NCBI RefSeq assembly: GCF_008641105.1
Contig: NZ_VTTI01000001.1
Coordinates: 331,750 to 395,749 of the forward strand
Origin: Halopseudomonas salina
GTDB lineage: Bacteria; Pseudomonadota; Gammaproteobacteria; Pseudomonadales; Pseudomonadaceae
Direction: 5' to 3'
Length of the DNA stretch: 64,000 nt
Shown: positions 25,992 to 34,984 of the stretch, one piece after another
How positions within the stretch are numbered: position 1 is the stretch's first letter
How the letters are laid out: each line of letters opens with the position of its first letter
Program-made: the position numbers and the translations under genes
Notes under the pieces: generated by a model
Database searches by the model: none
Told to the model about the DNA's origin: nothing
What the model saw: the letters and a program-made list of their open reading frames with translations, nothing else

Positions 25992-27380
25992 ATGCAACCC
26001 GGTAACCTGCTAATTCTCACCTGTGTGCTGGCGCTGATTGCGTATTGGCTCGGCTACACGAGGTCACGCGCCCTGGCCAAGCCACTGGGCGGTATCAAAC
26101 ATCTCAAGTCCCTGCCTACTTACTACGGCGCCAGGGCAGCCATATGGTGCGGCGTACCTGCACTGATCATATTGGCACTCTGGGCCGGCTTCGAAGGCAA
26201 GGTCATCCAACTGATCGTCATCGGCACCCTGCCCCCGGAAATGATTCCGGATTCCCTGGGCCAGGCCAGTCTGATGATGAGCCAGATCAGTAACGTGGCC
26301 AGTGGCGCCCTGCCAGCCGGATTTGTCGATCCGGAGCTGGCTGAAGCTGCCGAAGTCCTGCTGCAGATGCGTGCAAACAGCACCCTGTATATGAACGCAC
26401 TGGTAATCTCGATTGCGGCACTGGCCGGCTTTCTCGGCTGGGTACGAATTCGCCCGCTGCTGAATGCCCGCGAGCAGGTAGAAACAGCACTACGCTGGTT
26501 CTTTTTCAGCTGTGCCGGCGTGGCCATTCTGACCACCATGGGCATTGTATTTTCGGTGATCTTCGAAACGGTGCGTTTCTTCAACCGCGTACCCTTCTGG
26601 GAGTTTTTCCTTGGTACTTCCTGGAGCCCGCAATTAGCGCTGCGCGCGGACCAGGTCGGCTCAGCAGGTGCTTTCGGGATGATCCCGCTATTTACCGGTA
26701 CCTTGCTTATCTCCCTGATCGCCATGCTGGTAGCGGTGCCCGTGGGCCTGCTGTCGGCTATCTATCTGTCCGAGTACGCCAACAAGAATGTCCGCAACGT
26801 GATCAAGCCGATGCTCGAGATGCTCGCGGGTGTGCCAACGGTGGTCTACGGCTTTTTTGCGGCATTGACTGTGGCTCCCTTCATTCGCGATGTAGCCACC
26901 TCCGTCGGGCTTGAAGCCTCATCCCAGAGTGCCCTGGCAGCGGGACTGGTAATGGGCATCATGATCATCCCCTTCGTATCCTCATTGTCGGACGACGTCA
27001 TCAACGCAGTACCACAAACCCTGCGTGATGGCTCCCTGGCACTAGGTGCTACCCAGTCCGAGACAATGAAAAAGGTGATCTTCCCCGCCGCACTACCGGG
27101 GATCATGGGCGGCATTCTGCTGGCTGTGTCACGGGCGATCGGTGAAACCATGATTGTGGTCATGGCCGCGGGCCTGGCTGCCAACCTGACAGCCAATCCA
27201 CTGGAAACCGTAACCACCGTGACAGTGCAGATCGTCACCCTGCTGATCGGCGACCAGGAATTCGACAGTGCCAAGACACTGGCCGCGTTCGCCCTTGGCG
27301 CAATGCTCTTCCTCACGACACTGGTGCTGAATGTCATTGCACTGAAAATTGTCCGCAAATACCGGGAACAGTATGACTAA
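25992..27380 (+). CDS. pstC: Phosphate ABC transporter permease PstC
   Basis: The 462-residue permease is longer than the about 319 residues of E. coli PstC because of an N-terminal extension with several extra membrane segments (about 1-200). The transport core follows, with GMIPLFTGTLLISLIAML, the EAA-like loop LRDGSLALGATQSETMKKV and PGIMGGILLAVSRAIGETM. It forms the phosphate channel with PstA. The pstC stop overlaps the pstA start by 8 bases, so translation is coupled. The extended form is usual in pseudomonads and marine bacteria. Confidence 0.93.
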   Translation: MQPGNLLILTCVLALIAYWLGYTRSRALAKPLGGIKHLKSLPTYYGARAAIWCGVPALIILALWAGFEGKVIQLIVIGTLPPEMIPDSLGQASLMMSQISNVASGALPAGFVDPELAEAAEVLLQMRANSTLYMNALVISIAALAGFLGWVRIRPLLNAREQVETALRWFFFSCAGVAILTTMGIVFSVIFETVRFFNRVPFWEFFLGTSWSPQLALRADQVGSAGAFGMIPLFTGTLLISLIAMLVAVPVGLLSAIYLSEYANKNVRNVIKPMLEMLAGVPTVVYGFFAALTVAPFIRDVATSVGLEASSQSALAAGLVMGIMIIPFVSSLSDDVINAVPQTLRDGSLALGATQSETMKKVIFPAALPGIMGGILLAVSRAIGETMIVVMAAGLAANLTANPLETVTTVTVQIVTLLIGDQEFDSAKTLAAFALGAMLFLTTLVLNVIALKIVRKYREQYD

Positions 27381-28647
27381 TCAAACCTCCCAGGCGGACA
27401 TTGTCCGCAAATCGTTGAAGCGTCGGTATCGCAAGGAGATGCGTTTCCGTGCCTATGGCATCCTCGCGATTGCCATAGCCCTGACCTTTCTCTTCATCCT
27501 GTTCGCTGACATCATCGGCAAGGGCTATACCGGTTTCATGAAAACCACCATTACCCTGGATGTCACCATGGATTCGGAGGTGTTGTTCCTTGACGACCCG
27601 ACTGATCCTACGCAGGTGCAAATGGCGGATTTCGTGGCGCCATTGGTTGCGGCTCTGGCCGAAACACTTCCCCAGGCGACCACCGAAGATCGCAACGCTC
27701 TGCGAAAGCTGGTCAACCCCTACGCCTCGAACCAGCTGCGTGATGAGTTGACCGAGAATCCCGAGTGGATGGGCACTACGCAGACCATCACCTTTCTGGC
27801 CCACAGCGACGTCGATGTTTACGTGAAGCACCAGGGTGACAGTGCCTACTCGATCAAACTCACCGAGGAGCAGCAAGGCTGGGTGGATGACCTGCAGGAA
27901 CGGGGCATGATCGAAAGCAGCTTCAATGACGTGTTCTTTACCAGTGGCGACTCACGTGATCCTGCCCGGGCCGGTGTACTCAGTGCCATCGTCGGTTCCT
28001 TGCTGACCATGTTCATTGTTCTGGTGCTGTCCTTCCCGATTGGGGTTGCAGCAGCAATCTATCTGGAAGAGTTTGCTCCACAGAACAAGCTGACTGACTT
28101 TATCGAGGTCAACATCAACAACCTGGCGGCCGTGCCCTCGATCATCTTCGGTCTGCTCGGCCTGGCGGTATTCATCAACCTGTTCGGCATGCCCCGGTCT
28201 GTACCCTTTGTCGGGGGCCTGGTGCTGACACTGATGACACTGCCAACCATCATCATTTCCAGCCGCGCGGCAATCAAGAGCGTTCCGCCCTCGGTCAAGG
28301 AAGCGGCAGAAGGTATTGGTGCCTCCAAGATGCAGGTGACCTTGCACCACGTTTTGCCACTGGCCATGCCAGGCATGCTGACAGGTTCGATCATCGGCAT
28401 GGCCCAGGCGCTTGGTGAGACCGCGCCGCTACTGCTGATTGGCATGGTGGCCTTTATCGTGGAAGTCCCCGAGGGTTTCTTCGATGCATCCACGGTACTA
28501 CCGGTTCAGGTATTTCTGTGGGCAGGCAGCCCCGAGCTGGCCTTTATTGAACGCGCGTCTGCAGCCATCATGGTGCTGTTGGCCTTCCTGATGAGTATGA
28601 ATGCAATGGCAATCTGGCTGCGTAAGCGGCTCGAGCGTCGCTGGTAA
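27373..28647 (+). CDS. pstA: Phosphate ABC transporter permease PstA
   Basis: The 424-residue permease has one N-terminal membrane segment (about residues 27-46) and then a long hydrophilic insertion (about 50-190), making it much longer than E. coli PstA (296 residues). The transport core follows, with [20 protein letters not shown], the EAA-like loop [15 protein letters not shown] and [23 protein letters not shown] at 27373 is used because a longer frame from 27349 lies within pstC. It pairs with PstC as the channel. pstB follows after 10 bases with its own AGGAGA site. Confidence 0.93.
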   Translation: MTNQTSQADIVRKSLKRRYRKEMRFRAYGILAIAIALTFLFILFADIIGKGYTGFMKTTITLDVTMDSEVLFLDDPTDPTQVQMADFVAPLVAALAETLPQATTEDRNALRKLVNPYASNQLRDELTENPEWMGTTQTITFLAHSDVDVYVKHQGDSAYSIKLTEEQQGWVDDLQERGMIESSFNDVFFTSGDSRDPARAGVLSAIVGSLLTMFIVLVLSFPIGVAAAIYLEEFAPQNKLTDFIEVNINNLAAVPSIIFGLLGLAVFINLFGMPRSVPFVGGLVLTLMTLPTIIISSRAAIKSVPPSVKEAAEGIGASKMQVTLHHVLPLAMPGMLTGSIIGMAQALGETAPLLLIGMVAFIVEVPEGFFDASTVLPVQVFLWAGSPELAFIERASAAIMVLLAFLMSMNAMAIWLRKRLERRW

Positions 28648-28657
28648 GGAGATAGAC

Positions 28658-29551
28658 ATGACCACTATGAACCCAAGCATTGCAGCTGACGAACTTGCTC
28701 TACAGGAACACGAACAGGAACACGCAGTGGACAAGAGCAACCCCCAGGATACGATTATCGAAGACGGCAAAACCGTCGGCGCTCCCTTTGCTGATGACCC
28801 GAAGTACAAGCTGCGGAACGTGGAAGTTTTCTACGATGACGCACGGGCCATCAAGAACATCAGCCTGGACATTGGTCGCAACGAGGTGATTTCGTTTATC
28901 GGGCCCTCGGGTTGCGGTAAGTCGACCTTCCTGCGCTGCCTTAACCGGATGAACGACAGCATCGACATTTGCCGGGTAAAGGGCGAGCTGCTGCTGGACG
29001 GCGAGGATATCTATCGCTCCAAGAACGATGTTGTAGAGCTGCGGGCGCGTGTGGGCATGGTATTCCAGAAGCCCAACCCGTTTCCCAAGTCGATCTATGA
29101 CAATGTCGCCTACGGCCCACGCATTCACGGCCTGGCCAATCGCAAGGCCGATCTGGATGAAATTGTCGAGAGCAGCCTGCGCAAGGCAGGCCTGTGGAAC
29201 GAAGCCAAGGATCGTCTGCATGGCATGGCTACCGGCATGTCGGGCGGTCAGCAGCAACGCCTGTGTATCGCTCGCGCCATCGCTGTGAGCCCTGAGGTCA
29301 TCCTGATGGATGAACCCTGTTCGGCCCTCGACCCGATCGCCACTGCCAAGGTGGAAGAGCTCATCGCCGAGATGTCGGAAAGCTTCACTATCGTAATCGT
29401 TACCCACTCCATGCAGCAGGCTGCCCGGGTGTCGAATCGGACTGCATTTTTCCACCTGGGGCACCTGGTGGAAGTCAACGAGACCACCAAGGTGTTCACT
29501 GCTCCCGAGCATCAACTGACTGAATCCTACATCACTGGTCGCTTCGGCTAA
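28658..29551 (+). CDS. pstB: Phosphate ABC transporter ATP-binding protein PstB
   Basis: The 297-residue ATPase has Walker [10 protein letters not shown], a Q-loop [20 protein letters not shown], signature [14 protein letters not shown], Walker [14 protein letters not shown] and a switch His in VTHSMQQA. It powers PstCA. The N-terminus has an extra 30 or so acidic residues before the ABC core. ATG at 28658 follows AGGAGA at good spacing. phoU lies 30 bases downstream. All these features support normal function. Confidence 0.95.
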   Translation: MTTMNPSIAADELALQEHEQEHAVDKSNPQDTIIEDGKTVGAPFADDPKYKLRNVEVFYDDARAIKNISLDIGRNEVISFIGPSGCGKSTFLRCLNRMNDSIDICRVKGELLLDGEDIYRSKNDVVELRARVGMVFQKPNPFPKSIYDNVAYGPRIHGLANRKADLDEIVESSLRKAGLWNEAKDRLHGMATGMSGGQQQRLCIARAIAVSPEVILMDEPCSALDPIATAKVEELIAEMSESFTIVIVTHSMQQAARVSNRTAFFHLGHLVEVNETTKVFTAPEHQLTESYITGRFG

Positions 29552-29581
29552 GCTTGAGCTGATTAAACATTGGAGAGCGTT

Positions 29582-30304
29582 ATGACAGATAAAAAAGACG
29601 ATGTTTACGGCGATCACATCTCGAACAAGTTCAATGATGAACTGATGGAGTTGAAAACCGAGTTTCTGAGAATGGGCGGCCTGGTCGAGTCCCAGGTCGA
29701 CCAGGCCATCCAGGCACTTATCAACGGTGATGGACCGTTAGGCGAAGAAGTGCGCGCCGGTGACAAGCGCGTCGACCGCATGGAAATGGATATCGACGAG
29801 GAGGCGACGCTGATCATCGCCCGTCGACAGCCCACCGCACGGGACTTGCGTCTGGTTATTGCTGTTATCAAGATGGTCGCCGATCTGGAGAGGGTAGGTG
29901 ACGAAGCGAAGAAAATTGCCAAGTTCGCAATCAAGCTGGCTGACGAAGGCCAGGCACCCCGGGGCTATCTGGAAGTGCGGCACATAGGCGATCATGTGCT
30001 GAGCATGTTGCGTGATGCACTGGACGCCTTTGCCCGCCTGGACTCGAATCAGGCACTGCGAATCATGAAGGAAGACAAGCGCGTGGACGAGGAGTACCAG
30101 GCTGCTACCCGCACCCTGCTTACCTTCATGATGGAAGATACCCGTAATATATCCCGCTGCATGTCGGTGATGTGGGTTCTGCGCGCCCTCGAGCGCGTCG
30201 GTGACCATGCCTGCAATATCGCCGAGAATGTGATCTTCATGGTCAAGGGCGAAGACGTACGCCATACCCCAGTGGAAGAAGCAGAGAAAGTCGTAGGTCG
30301 TTGA
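29582..30304 (+). CDS. phoU: Phosphate transport regulator PhoU
   Basis: The 240-residue protein is all-helical with the two-fold PhoU repeat; the metal-binding type signature VADLERVGDEAKKIA occurs in the first half and RALERVGDHACNIAENV in the second. PhoU binds PstB and the kinase PhoR and keeps the Pho regulon off when phosphate is plentiful. It is the last gene of pstSCAB-phoU. ATG at 29582 follows GGAGAG. A longer TTG-started reading from 29570 adds four unrelated residues and is not used. Confidence 0.95.
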   Translation: MTDKKDDVYGDHISNKFNDELMELKTEFLRMGGLVESQVDQAIQALINGDGPLGEEVRAGDKRVDRMEMDIDEEATLIIARRQPTARDLRLVIAVIKMVADLERVGDEAKKIAKFAIKLADEGQAPRGYLEVRHIGDHVLSMLRDALDAFARLDSNQALRIMKEDKRVDEEYQAATRTLLTFMMEDTRNISRCMSVMWVLRALERVGDHACNIAENVIFMVKGEDVRHTPVEEAEKVVGR

Positions 30305-30326
30305 GCAACGCAATAGCCTGAAGCAT

Positions 30327-30357
30327 CAACATACCGGCGGACCTCGCCGGTATGTTG
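30327..30357. terminator. Perfect 13-bp hairpin between convergent phoU and the arsenite transporter gene
   Basis: CAACATACCGGCG (30327-30339) pairs with CGCCGGTATGTTG (30345-30357) around GACCT. No T-run follows on either strand. It is suited to act on both convergent transcripts, but termination would need help from Rho or other factors. Confidence 0.5.
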
Positions 30358-30369
30358 GTAGCCACCAGA

Positions 30370-31455
30370 TCACTCCCCGTTTGTTGTAGCGCCTGGAAAG
30401 TAATTGCGCGTTCCATTCGCAATTCTTACCAACATCAGCATCACCGGCACTTCTACCAATACCCCGACCACCGTCACCAAGGCTGCGCCCGATTGAAGCC
30501 CAAAAAGGCCGATAGCGGCGGCTACCGCAAGCTCAAAGAAATTACTGGCGCCAATCATGGCTCCCGGAGCTGCGACCTTGTGTGGCACACGCCAGGCCTT
30601 CGCCCACCCGTAAGCGATGAAGAAAATCAGAAAGGTCTGTAGCGTCAAGGGTATGGCAATGAGCAGAATATGCAGGGGATTGTTCACGATAACCTCGCCC
30701 TGGAACGCGAACAACAGGACCAGGGTAATGATCAACCCGATAGGCGTCATCGGCGCAAGACGCTTCATGAATACACCGTCGTACCAGTCCTTGCCCCTGC
30801 GCTTGATCAGCGTTCGCCGCGTTATATATCCGGCCGAAAGGGGGATCACGATGTACAACACCACCGAGAGAATAACGGTGTCCCATGGCACGCTGATGTT
30901 CGATATACCCAGCAACAGCACCACAATCGGCGCGAAGGCCACCAGCATGATCAGATCATTCACTGCCACCTGAACCAGGGTGTAAGCCGCGTCTCCCCTC
31001 GTCAGATAACTCCACACGAACACCATGGCTGTGCACGGCGCAGCGCCCAGCAGAATCGCGCCAGCCAGATACTGGCTCGCCAAATCGCTGGATATCCATG
31101 GTGCGAAAACAATGGTGAAGAAGAACCAGGCAATCAGGAACATGGAAAACGGCTTGATCAGCCAGTTGACGCTGGTCGTGATGACCAGCCCCTTGGGCTG
31201 CCTTCCAACGCCTTTGACGGCGCTGAAGTCCACTTGAGCCATCATCGGAAAGATCATCGCCCAGATCAGAATGGCGACGGGAATCGACACCTGCGCATAT
31301 TCGAAGCGCGACAGCGTTTCCGGCACTACCGGCGCAAGCTGCCCCAGCGCCACGCCCGCCATGATGGCCAGTGCCACCCAGATGGTTAAATAACGCTCAA
31401 AGAACCCCATGCTCGCAGAGGGGTTTTCGTGTTCCGTGACGGTATTGTTACCCAC
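30370..31455 (-). CDS. arsB: Arsenite efflux transporter, ACR3 family
   Basis: The 361-residue membrane protein has about ten membrane segments and ACR3 signatures: FPMMAQVDFSAVKG near the second segment, GAAPCTAMVFVW with the essential Cys, and ASNFFELAVAAAIGLFG near the end. It extrudes arsenite. The start is GTG at 31455 with GAGGAG 7 bases upstream. It follows arsH on the same strand by 11 bases. There is no arsR or arsC alongside. Sitting next to the phosphate operon fits arsenate entering through phosphate transporters. Confidence 0.93.
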   Translation of the reverse strand: MGNNTVTEHENPSASMGFFERYLTIWVALAIMAGVALGQLAPVVPETLSRFEYAQVSIPVAILIWAMIFPMMAQVDFSAVKGVGRQPKGLVITTSVNWLIKPFSMFLIAWFFFTIVFAPWISSDLASQYLAGAILLGAAPCTAMVFVWSYLTRGDAAYTLVQVAVNDLIMLVAFAPIVVLLLGISNISVPWDTVILSVVLYIVIPLSAGYITRRTLIKRRGKDWYDGVFMKRLAPMTPIGLIITLVLLFAFQGEVIVNNPLHILLIAIPLTLQTFLIFFIAYGWAKAWRVPHKVAAPGAMIGASNFFELAVAAAIGLFGLQSGAALVTVVGVLVEVPVMLMLVRIANGTRNYFPGATTNGE

Positions 31456-31466
31456 GTGATGACTCC

Positions 31467-32183
31467 TCAGATGGCTTTCTGGTTGACCCGGCTGGATAGC
31501 TCTTCCGCGCTTTCCTTGCGCTCGGAGTACCTGTCGGTCAGGTAGGCACTTCGATCACGCACCAACAGGGTAAACTTGACCAGCTCCTCCATCACATCAA
31601 CCACACGGTCATATAGCGCTGAAGGCTTCATTCGATCGTTGTCATCAAATTCCAGAAACGCTTTGGGTACCGACGACTGGTTGGGGATAGTCACCATTCT
31701 CATCCAGCGACCCAGCACGCGCATCTGGTTCACCGCATTGAAGGACTGGGACCCACCGGAAACCTGCATCAGGGCAAGCGTCTTGCCCTGTGTCGGTCGC
31801 ACCGCGCCCACGGACAAGGGTATCCAGTCAATCTGCACCTTCATGATACCGGTCATGGCTCCATGCCGCTCCGGCGAGCACCAGACCATGCCCTCGGACC
31901 ATTGAGCCAGATCGCGAAGCTCCTGCACCTTGGGGTGGGTTGCTTCTTCGGCGTCTGGAAGTGGCAAGCCGCGCGGATCGAAAATACGTGTCTCGGCGCC
32001 CATGGCTTGCAGCAGTCTGGCGGCTTCTTCTACCGCTAGCCGGCTGAACGAACGGGCTCTCAGTGATCCATACAGCAGCAGGATACGCGGCCGATGCGTT
32101 GAGGGCCGGTCTGCGAATACAGACTCTGACGAGGGCGCCGAGAAATGCTCCGCATCAATGTTCGGTAAGCTTTGATCTTTCAT
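31467..32183 (-). CDS. arsH: Arsenical resistance protein ArsH (NADPH-dependent FMN oxidoreductase)
   Basis: The 238-residue flavoprotein is an ArsH, with [17 protein letters not shown], the [20 protein letters not shown] region, [14 protein letters not shown] and the end [16 protein letters not shown]. ArsH oxidises trivalent organoarsenicals and reduces quinones. ATG at 32183 (MKDQSLPN) matches the normal ArsH start. The frame is open for another 30 residues to 32273; that extension does not look like ArsH and has no match I recognise, and the ATG at 32183 has only a poor ribosome-binding site, so the longer form remains possible. It heads the arsH-ACR3 pair. Confidence 0.92.
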   Translation of the reverse strand: MKDQSLPNIDAEHFSAPSSESVFADRPSTHRPRILLLYGSLRARSFSRLAVEEAARLLQAMGAETRIFDPRGLPLPDAEEATHPKVQELRDLAQWSEGMVWCSPERHGAMTGIMKVQIDWIPLSVGAVRPTQGKTLALMQVSGGSQSFNAVNQMRVLGRWMRMVTIPNQSSVPKAFLEFDDNDRMKPSALYDRVVDVMEELVKFTLLVRDRSAYLTDRYSERKESAEELSSRVNQKAI

Positions 32184-32315
32184 GTTCTGGTCACTTTTCA
32201 GATAAATATGCGTCTGCGCCAGCCGGAAGACTTCATCAGGGACAATGGCGAGGATCTTCATTGTACTCATCAACTGCCTATTGCCGAACGCTCGCCACCG
32301 GGCAGCAGTATGCCA

Positions 32316-32330
32316 CTTTCAATTTGAAAG
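32316..32330. promoter_or_regulatory. 15-bp inverted repeat, candidate operator between arsH and ada
   Basis: CTTTCAATTTGAAAG is a perfect inverted repeat with a one-base centre, located 74 bases upstream of the ada start and 133 bases upstream of the arsH ATG (43 from the longer alternative). It could be an operator for either gene. The binding protein is not known, as no arsR is present here. Confidence 0.45.
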
Positions 32331-32403
32331 CAAGAAACGGCATGTCTCCTGCTCGCCCGGTCGCTAGAATGAAACTGACACCAGGCAACCGGCTGCTCAC
32401 GCA

Positions 32404-33516
32404 ATGAACGAACCCCATCCAGGCGGGCCCATCAGCACCGCCGACGACCCCAGATGGCAACAAGTGCTCGCGCGGGATTCCGCGGCTGACTCCCTGTTCT
32501 GGTACTCGGTAATTACTACCGGTATCTACTGCCGGCCATCATGCCCATCACGGATGGCCAACCCGCAGAATGTGCGTATCCATGATTCCCTTGCAGCCGC
32601 CAAGGCCACCGGTTGTCGCCCATGCCTGCGCTGCAGCCCTGACGCCCCCACACGGCGCCAACAGGATAGCGCCCTGGTCACCGCAGCTTGTCGTCTCCTT
32701 GAGGGCAGTGGGGCTTCATTGACCCTGGATCAGCTGGCATGCGAGTTGAGAATGAGTGCCAGCCATCTTCATCGCACCTTCAAGGCCGTCACCGGCATTA
32801 CACCCAAGGCTTATGCCCGGGCTTGGCGTGAAGCCCGCTTGCGACAGAAGCTCGAACAGGCTCCATCCGTCACCGAAGCAATGTTTGCTGCGGGCTTCAA
32901 TTCCTTCAGTGGCTTCTACCAACAATCAACCAGAGCTCTTGGCATGACCCCCATGACCTATCGCGCCGGTGGCCCCCGTGAACAACTGCACTTTGCGGTC
33001 GGTGACACCTCCCTCGGAGCGATTCTGGTGGCTTCCAGTGCCAGAGGTATTGTTTGCGTGACGCTGGGTGATGACCCCGAGCAACTGATCCGCGATCTGC
33101 AGGATCGCTTCCCCGCAGCCAGCCTGATTGGTGCGGACGAAGACTATGAACGCGTTGTGGCCCAGGTAGTGGGTTTGGTAGAAGCCCCGGCAAAAGGCCT
33201 GGATCTGCCCCTGGACGTGCGCGGCACCGCCTTTCAGCAGCGCGTTTGGCAGGCTCTGCGCGCCATTCCATGTGGCCAGACAATGAGCTATGCGGAGGTG
33301 GCCCGCGATATCGGCCAGCCCACCTCGGCACGGGCGGTCGCCCGGGCCTGCGGTGCCAACGCTATCGCTCTTGCCATACCCTGTCACCGCGTGGTCCGCC
33401 AGGACGGTGGTTTATCAGGCTACCGCTGGGGTATTGAGCGCAAGCGCGTGCTGCTGGAACGCGAGACAGATTATGCCTCCTCATCCGGTGCTCCAGAGGC
33501 GCCATCAGGGACCTGA
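32404..33516 (+). CDS. ada: Bifunctional Ada: DNA-binding regulator and methylated-DNA cysteine methyltransferase
   Basis: The 370-residue protein has three parts. The N-terminal Ada zinc domain contains GIYCRPSC (Cys43 equals the methyl-accepting Cys38 of E. coli) and CRPCLRC. An AraC-type helix-turn-helix region spans about residues 100-185, with LACELRMSASHLHRTFKAV. The C-terminal methyltransferase has AIPCHRVV with the active Cys near residue 330. It repairs methyl phosphotriesters and O6-methylguanine and activates its own regulon when methylated at the first Cys. ATG at 32404. It is divergent from arsH. Confidence 0.93.
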   Translation: MNEPHPGGPISTADDPRWQQVLARDSAADSLFWYSVITTGIYCRPSCPSRMANPQNVRIHDSLAAAKATGCRPCLRCSPDAPTRRQQDSALVTAACRLLEGSGASLTLDQLACELRMSASHLHRTFKAVTGITPKAYARAWREARLRQKLEQAPSVTEAMFAAGFNSFSGFYQQSTRALGMTPMTYRAGGPREQLHFAVGDTSLGAILVASSARGIVCVTLGDDPEQLIRDLQDRFPAASLIGADEDYERVVAQVVGLVEAPAKGLDLPLDVRGTAFQQRVWQALRAIPCGQTMSYAEVARDIGQPTSARAVARACGANAIALAIPCHRVVRQDGGLSGYRWGIERKRVLLERETDYASSSGAPEAPSGT

Positions 33517-33618
33517 AGACCCCAGCGCTCGGTGTTTTATCGGTGATCTGTACCTGTACGTGGCGCGCCCGGCCTGGCTATGATCGCAGGCCAGAAGCAA
33601 ACCAACCAGGTGACTTGC

Positions 33619-34455
33619 ATGCCCCGCTCTTTTCCTTTCCAACAGGTCGATGTCTTCGCTGAAAAGCCGCTGGAAGGCAACGCCCTGGCTGTTGTCAGCA
33701 ATGCCGATGATCTGACCGACGCCCAGATGGCGGCCTTCGCACGCTGGACCAACCTGAGTGAAACGACTTTTTTGCTGCGCCCAACCACAACGCAGGCTGA
33801 CTATCGAGTACGGATCTTCACTCCTCAACGCGAGCTGCCCTTCGCGGGCCATCCAACCCTGGGTTCCTGCCATGTGTGGCTGAGTGACGGCGGCAAACCG
33901 CACGGAGACCGGATCATTCAGGAGTGCGCTGCCGGGCTGGTAGAGATCCGCGATAACTATCATCGCCTGGCGTTCGCCGCCCCGCCGCTGGTCCGTAGCG
34001 GGGCTGTCGATAGCTCCACTTTGCAGCAGATCGCCCGGGGGCTGGGTATCGACGAGGCACGCATTATTGCCAGCAACTGGGTAGACAATGGCCCTGGCTG
34101 GGTCGCCATAATGCTTTCGTCACGGGACGAGGTACTGAGTCTGCGCGCAGATTACCCTACACTGGACGGGCTCAATCTCGGCGTCATAGGACCCTGGGGC
34201 GGCGCGGATGCAGAAGCCGACGTCGAAGTACGTGCATTCATGGGCGGCGAATACGCCGAAGACCCGGTCACTGGAAGCCTCAACGCCAGTCTCGCCCAGT
34301 GGTTGATCCCCGAGGGGATACTACCGGCACGTTATAGCGCCAGCCAGGGAACGGTCATTGGGCGGCGCGGCCGAGTCTGGATAGAGCGCGAAGCGGAAGT
34401 CACCTGGGTAGGCGGGCAGGTTCAGCCGATCATTAGCGGCGCGGTGTGCATCTGA
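33619..34455 (+). CDS. PhzF-family isomerase/epimerase-like protein
   Basis: The 278-residue protein has the PhzF fold signatures: FQQVDVFAEKPLEGNALAVV at the start, RWTNLSETTFLLRP with the catalytic-type Glu, RIFTPQRELPFAGHPTLG, and GEYAEDPVTGSLNA near the end. The family includes PhzF of phenazine biosynthesis and many uncharacterised enzymes. No other phenazine genes are near, so the substrate is unknown. ATG at 33619 follows AGGTGA at 6-base spacing; an upstream ATG at 33580 adds 13 residues without family match. Confidence 0.88.
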   Translation: MPRSFPFQQVDVFAEKPLEGNALAVVSNADDLTDAQMAAFARWTNLSETTFLLRPTTTQADYRVRIFTPQRELPFAGHPTLGSCHVWLSDGGKPHGDRIIQECAAGLVEIRDNYHRLAFAAPPLVRSGAVDSSTLQQIARGLGIDEARIIASNWVDNGPGWVAIMLSSRDEVLSLRADYPTLDGLNLGVIGPWGGADAEADVEVRAFMGGEYAEDPVTGSLNASLAQWLIPEGILPARYSASQGTVIGRRGRVWIEREAEVTWVGGQVQPIISGAVCI

Positions 34456-34495
34456 TAGTCGCCACGCAAGCCACCTTGCAACAGGCGTGGATGAA

Positions 34496-34771
34496 TCAGC
34501 GCTTGTATTGCGTAGGACAATAAGCGCGGCTGACGGAGGGGTCACGCAACGCCGCATGCTTGGTGACACGGCCACCAACGCGGGCTCGCCAGAGTCGGAA
34601 TGAGGCGGGCTTGAGCTCGCGTCGCATCAGACGTATGACGCCCGACTCGTTGAGCCCGTAGAGGGTTTCAATGGCTTCAAAGGGTGTGCGGTCTTCCCAG
34701 GCCATTTCGATGATGCGGGAAGAATCAGCGGGCTCGAATGATCTGGTAATTGGTTCTGCAGACTGCGACAT
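34496..34771 (-). CDS. TIGR03643/DUF2805 family protein
   Basis: The 91-residue basic protein has the DUF2805 pattern: IIEMAWEDRTPFEAIETLYGL, a helix-turn-helix-like segment, ESGVIRLMRRELKPASFRLWR and RVGGRVTKHAALRD. Function is unknown; relatives are common in marine bacteria, often near photolyase genes, and may bind DNA. ATG at 34771 follows GAGAG. A TTG 4 codons earlier is less likely. Confidence 0.85.
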   Translation of the reverse strand: MSQSAEPITRSFEPADSSRIIEMAWEDRTPFEAIETLYGLNESGVIRLMRRELKPASFRLWRARVGGRVTKHAALRDPSVSRAYCPTQYKR

Positions 34772-34984
34772 TGTGGCTCTCAAGGCACGGATTGACTACG
34801 TAGGATTGAATCACCAAAGGCCCAGATACGCCACGCCAAGATATGTCAAAAGGCTACATACCCAAGCGCTGAAACCTGTCGATTGTTGGCAGTGAAAAAT
34901 CCTGCCGCAATCGTGCCGCCCTTCGCTGGCCTGCCATCGCCCGAGGCTGTTAAGCTCAATGCACATGCCCCAGCGGAGGACTCA

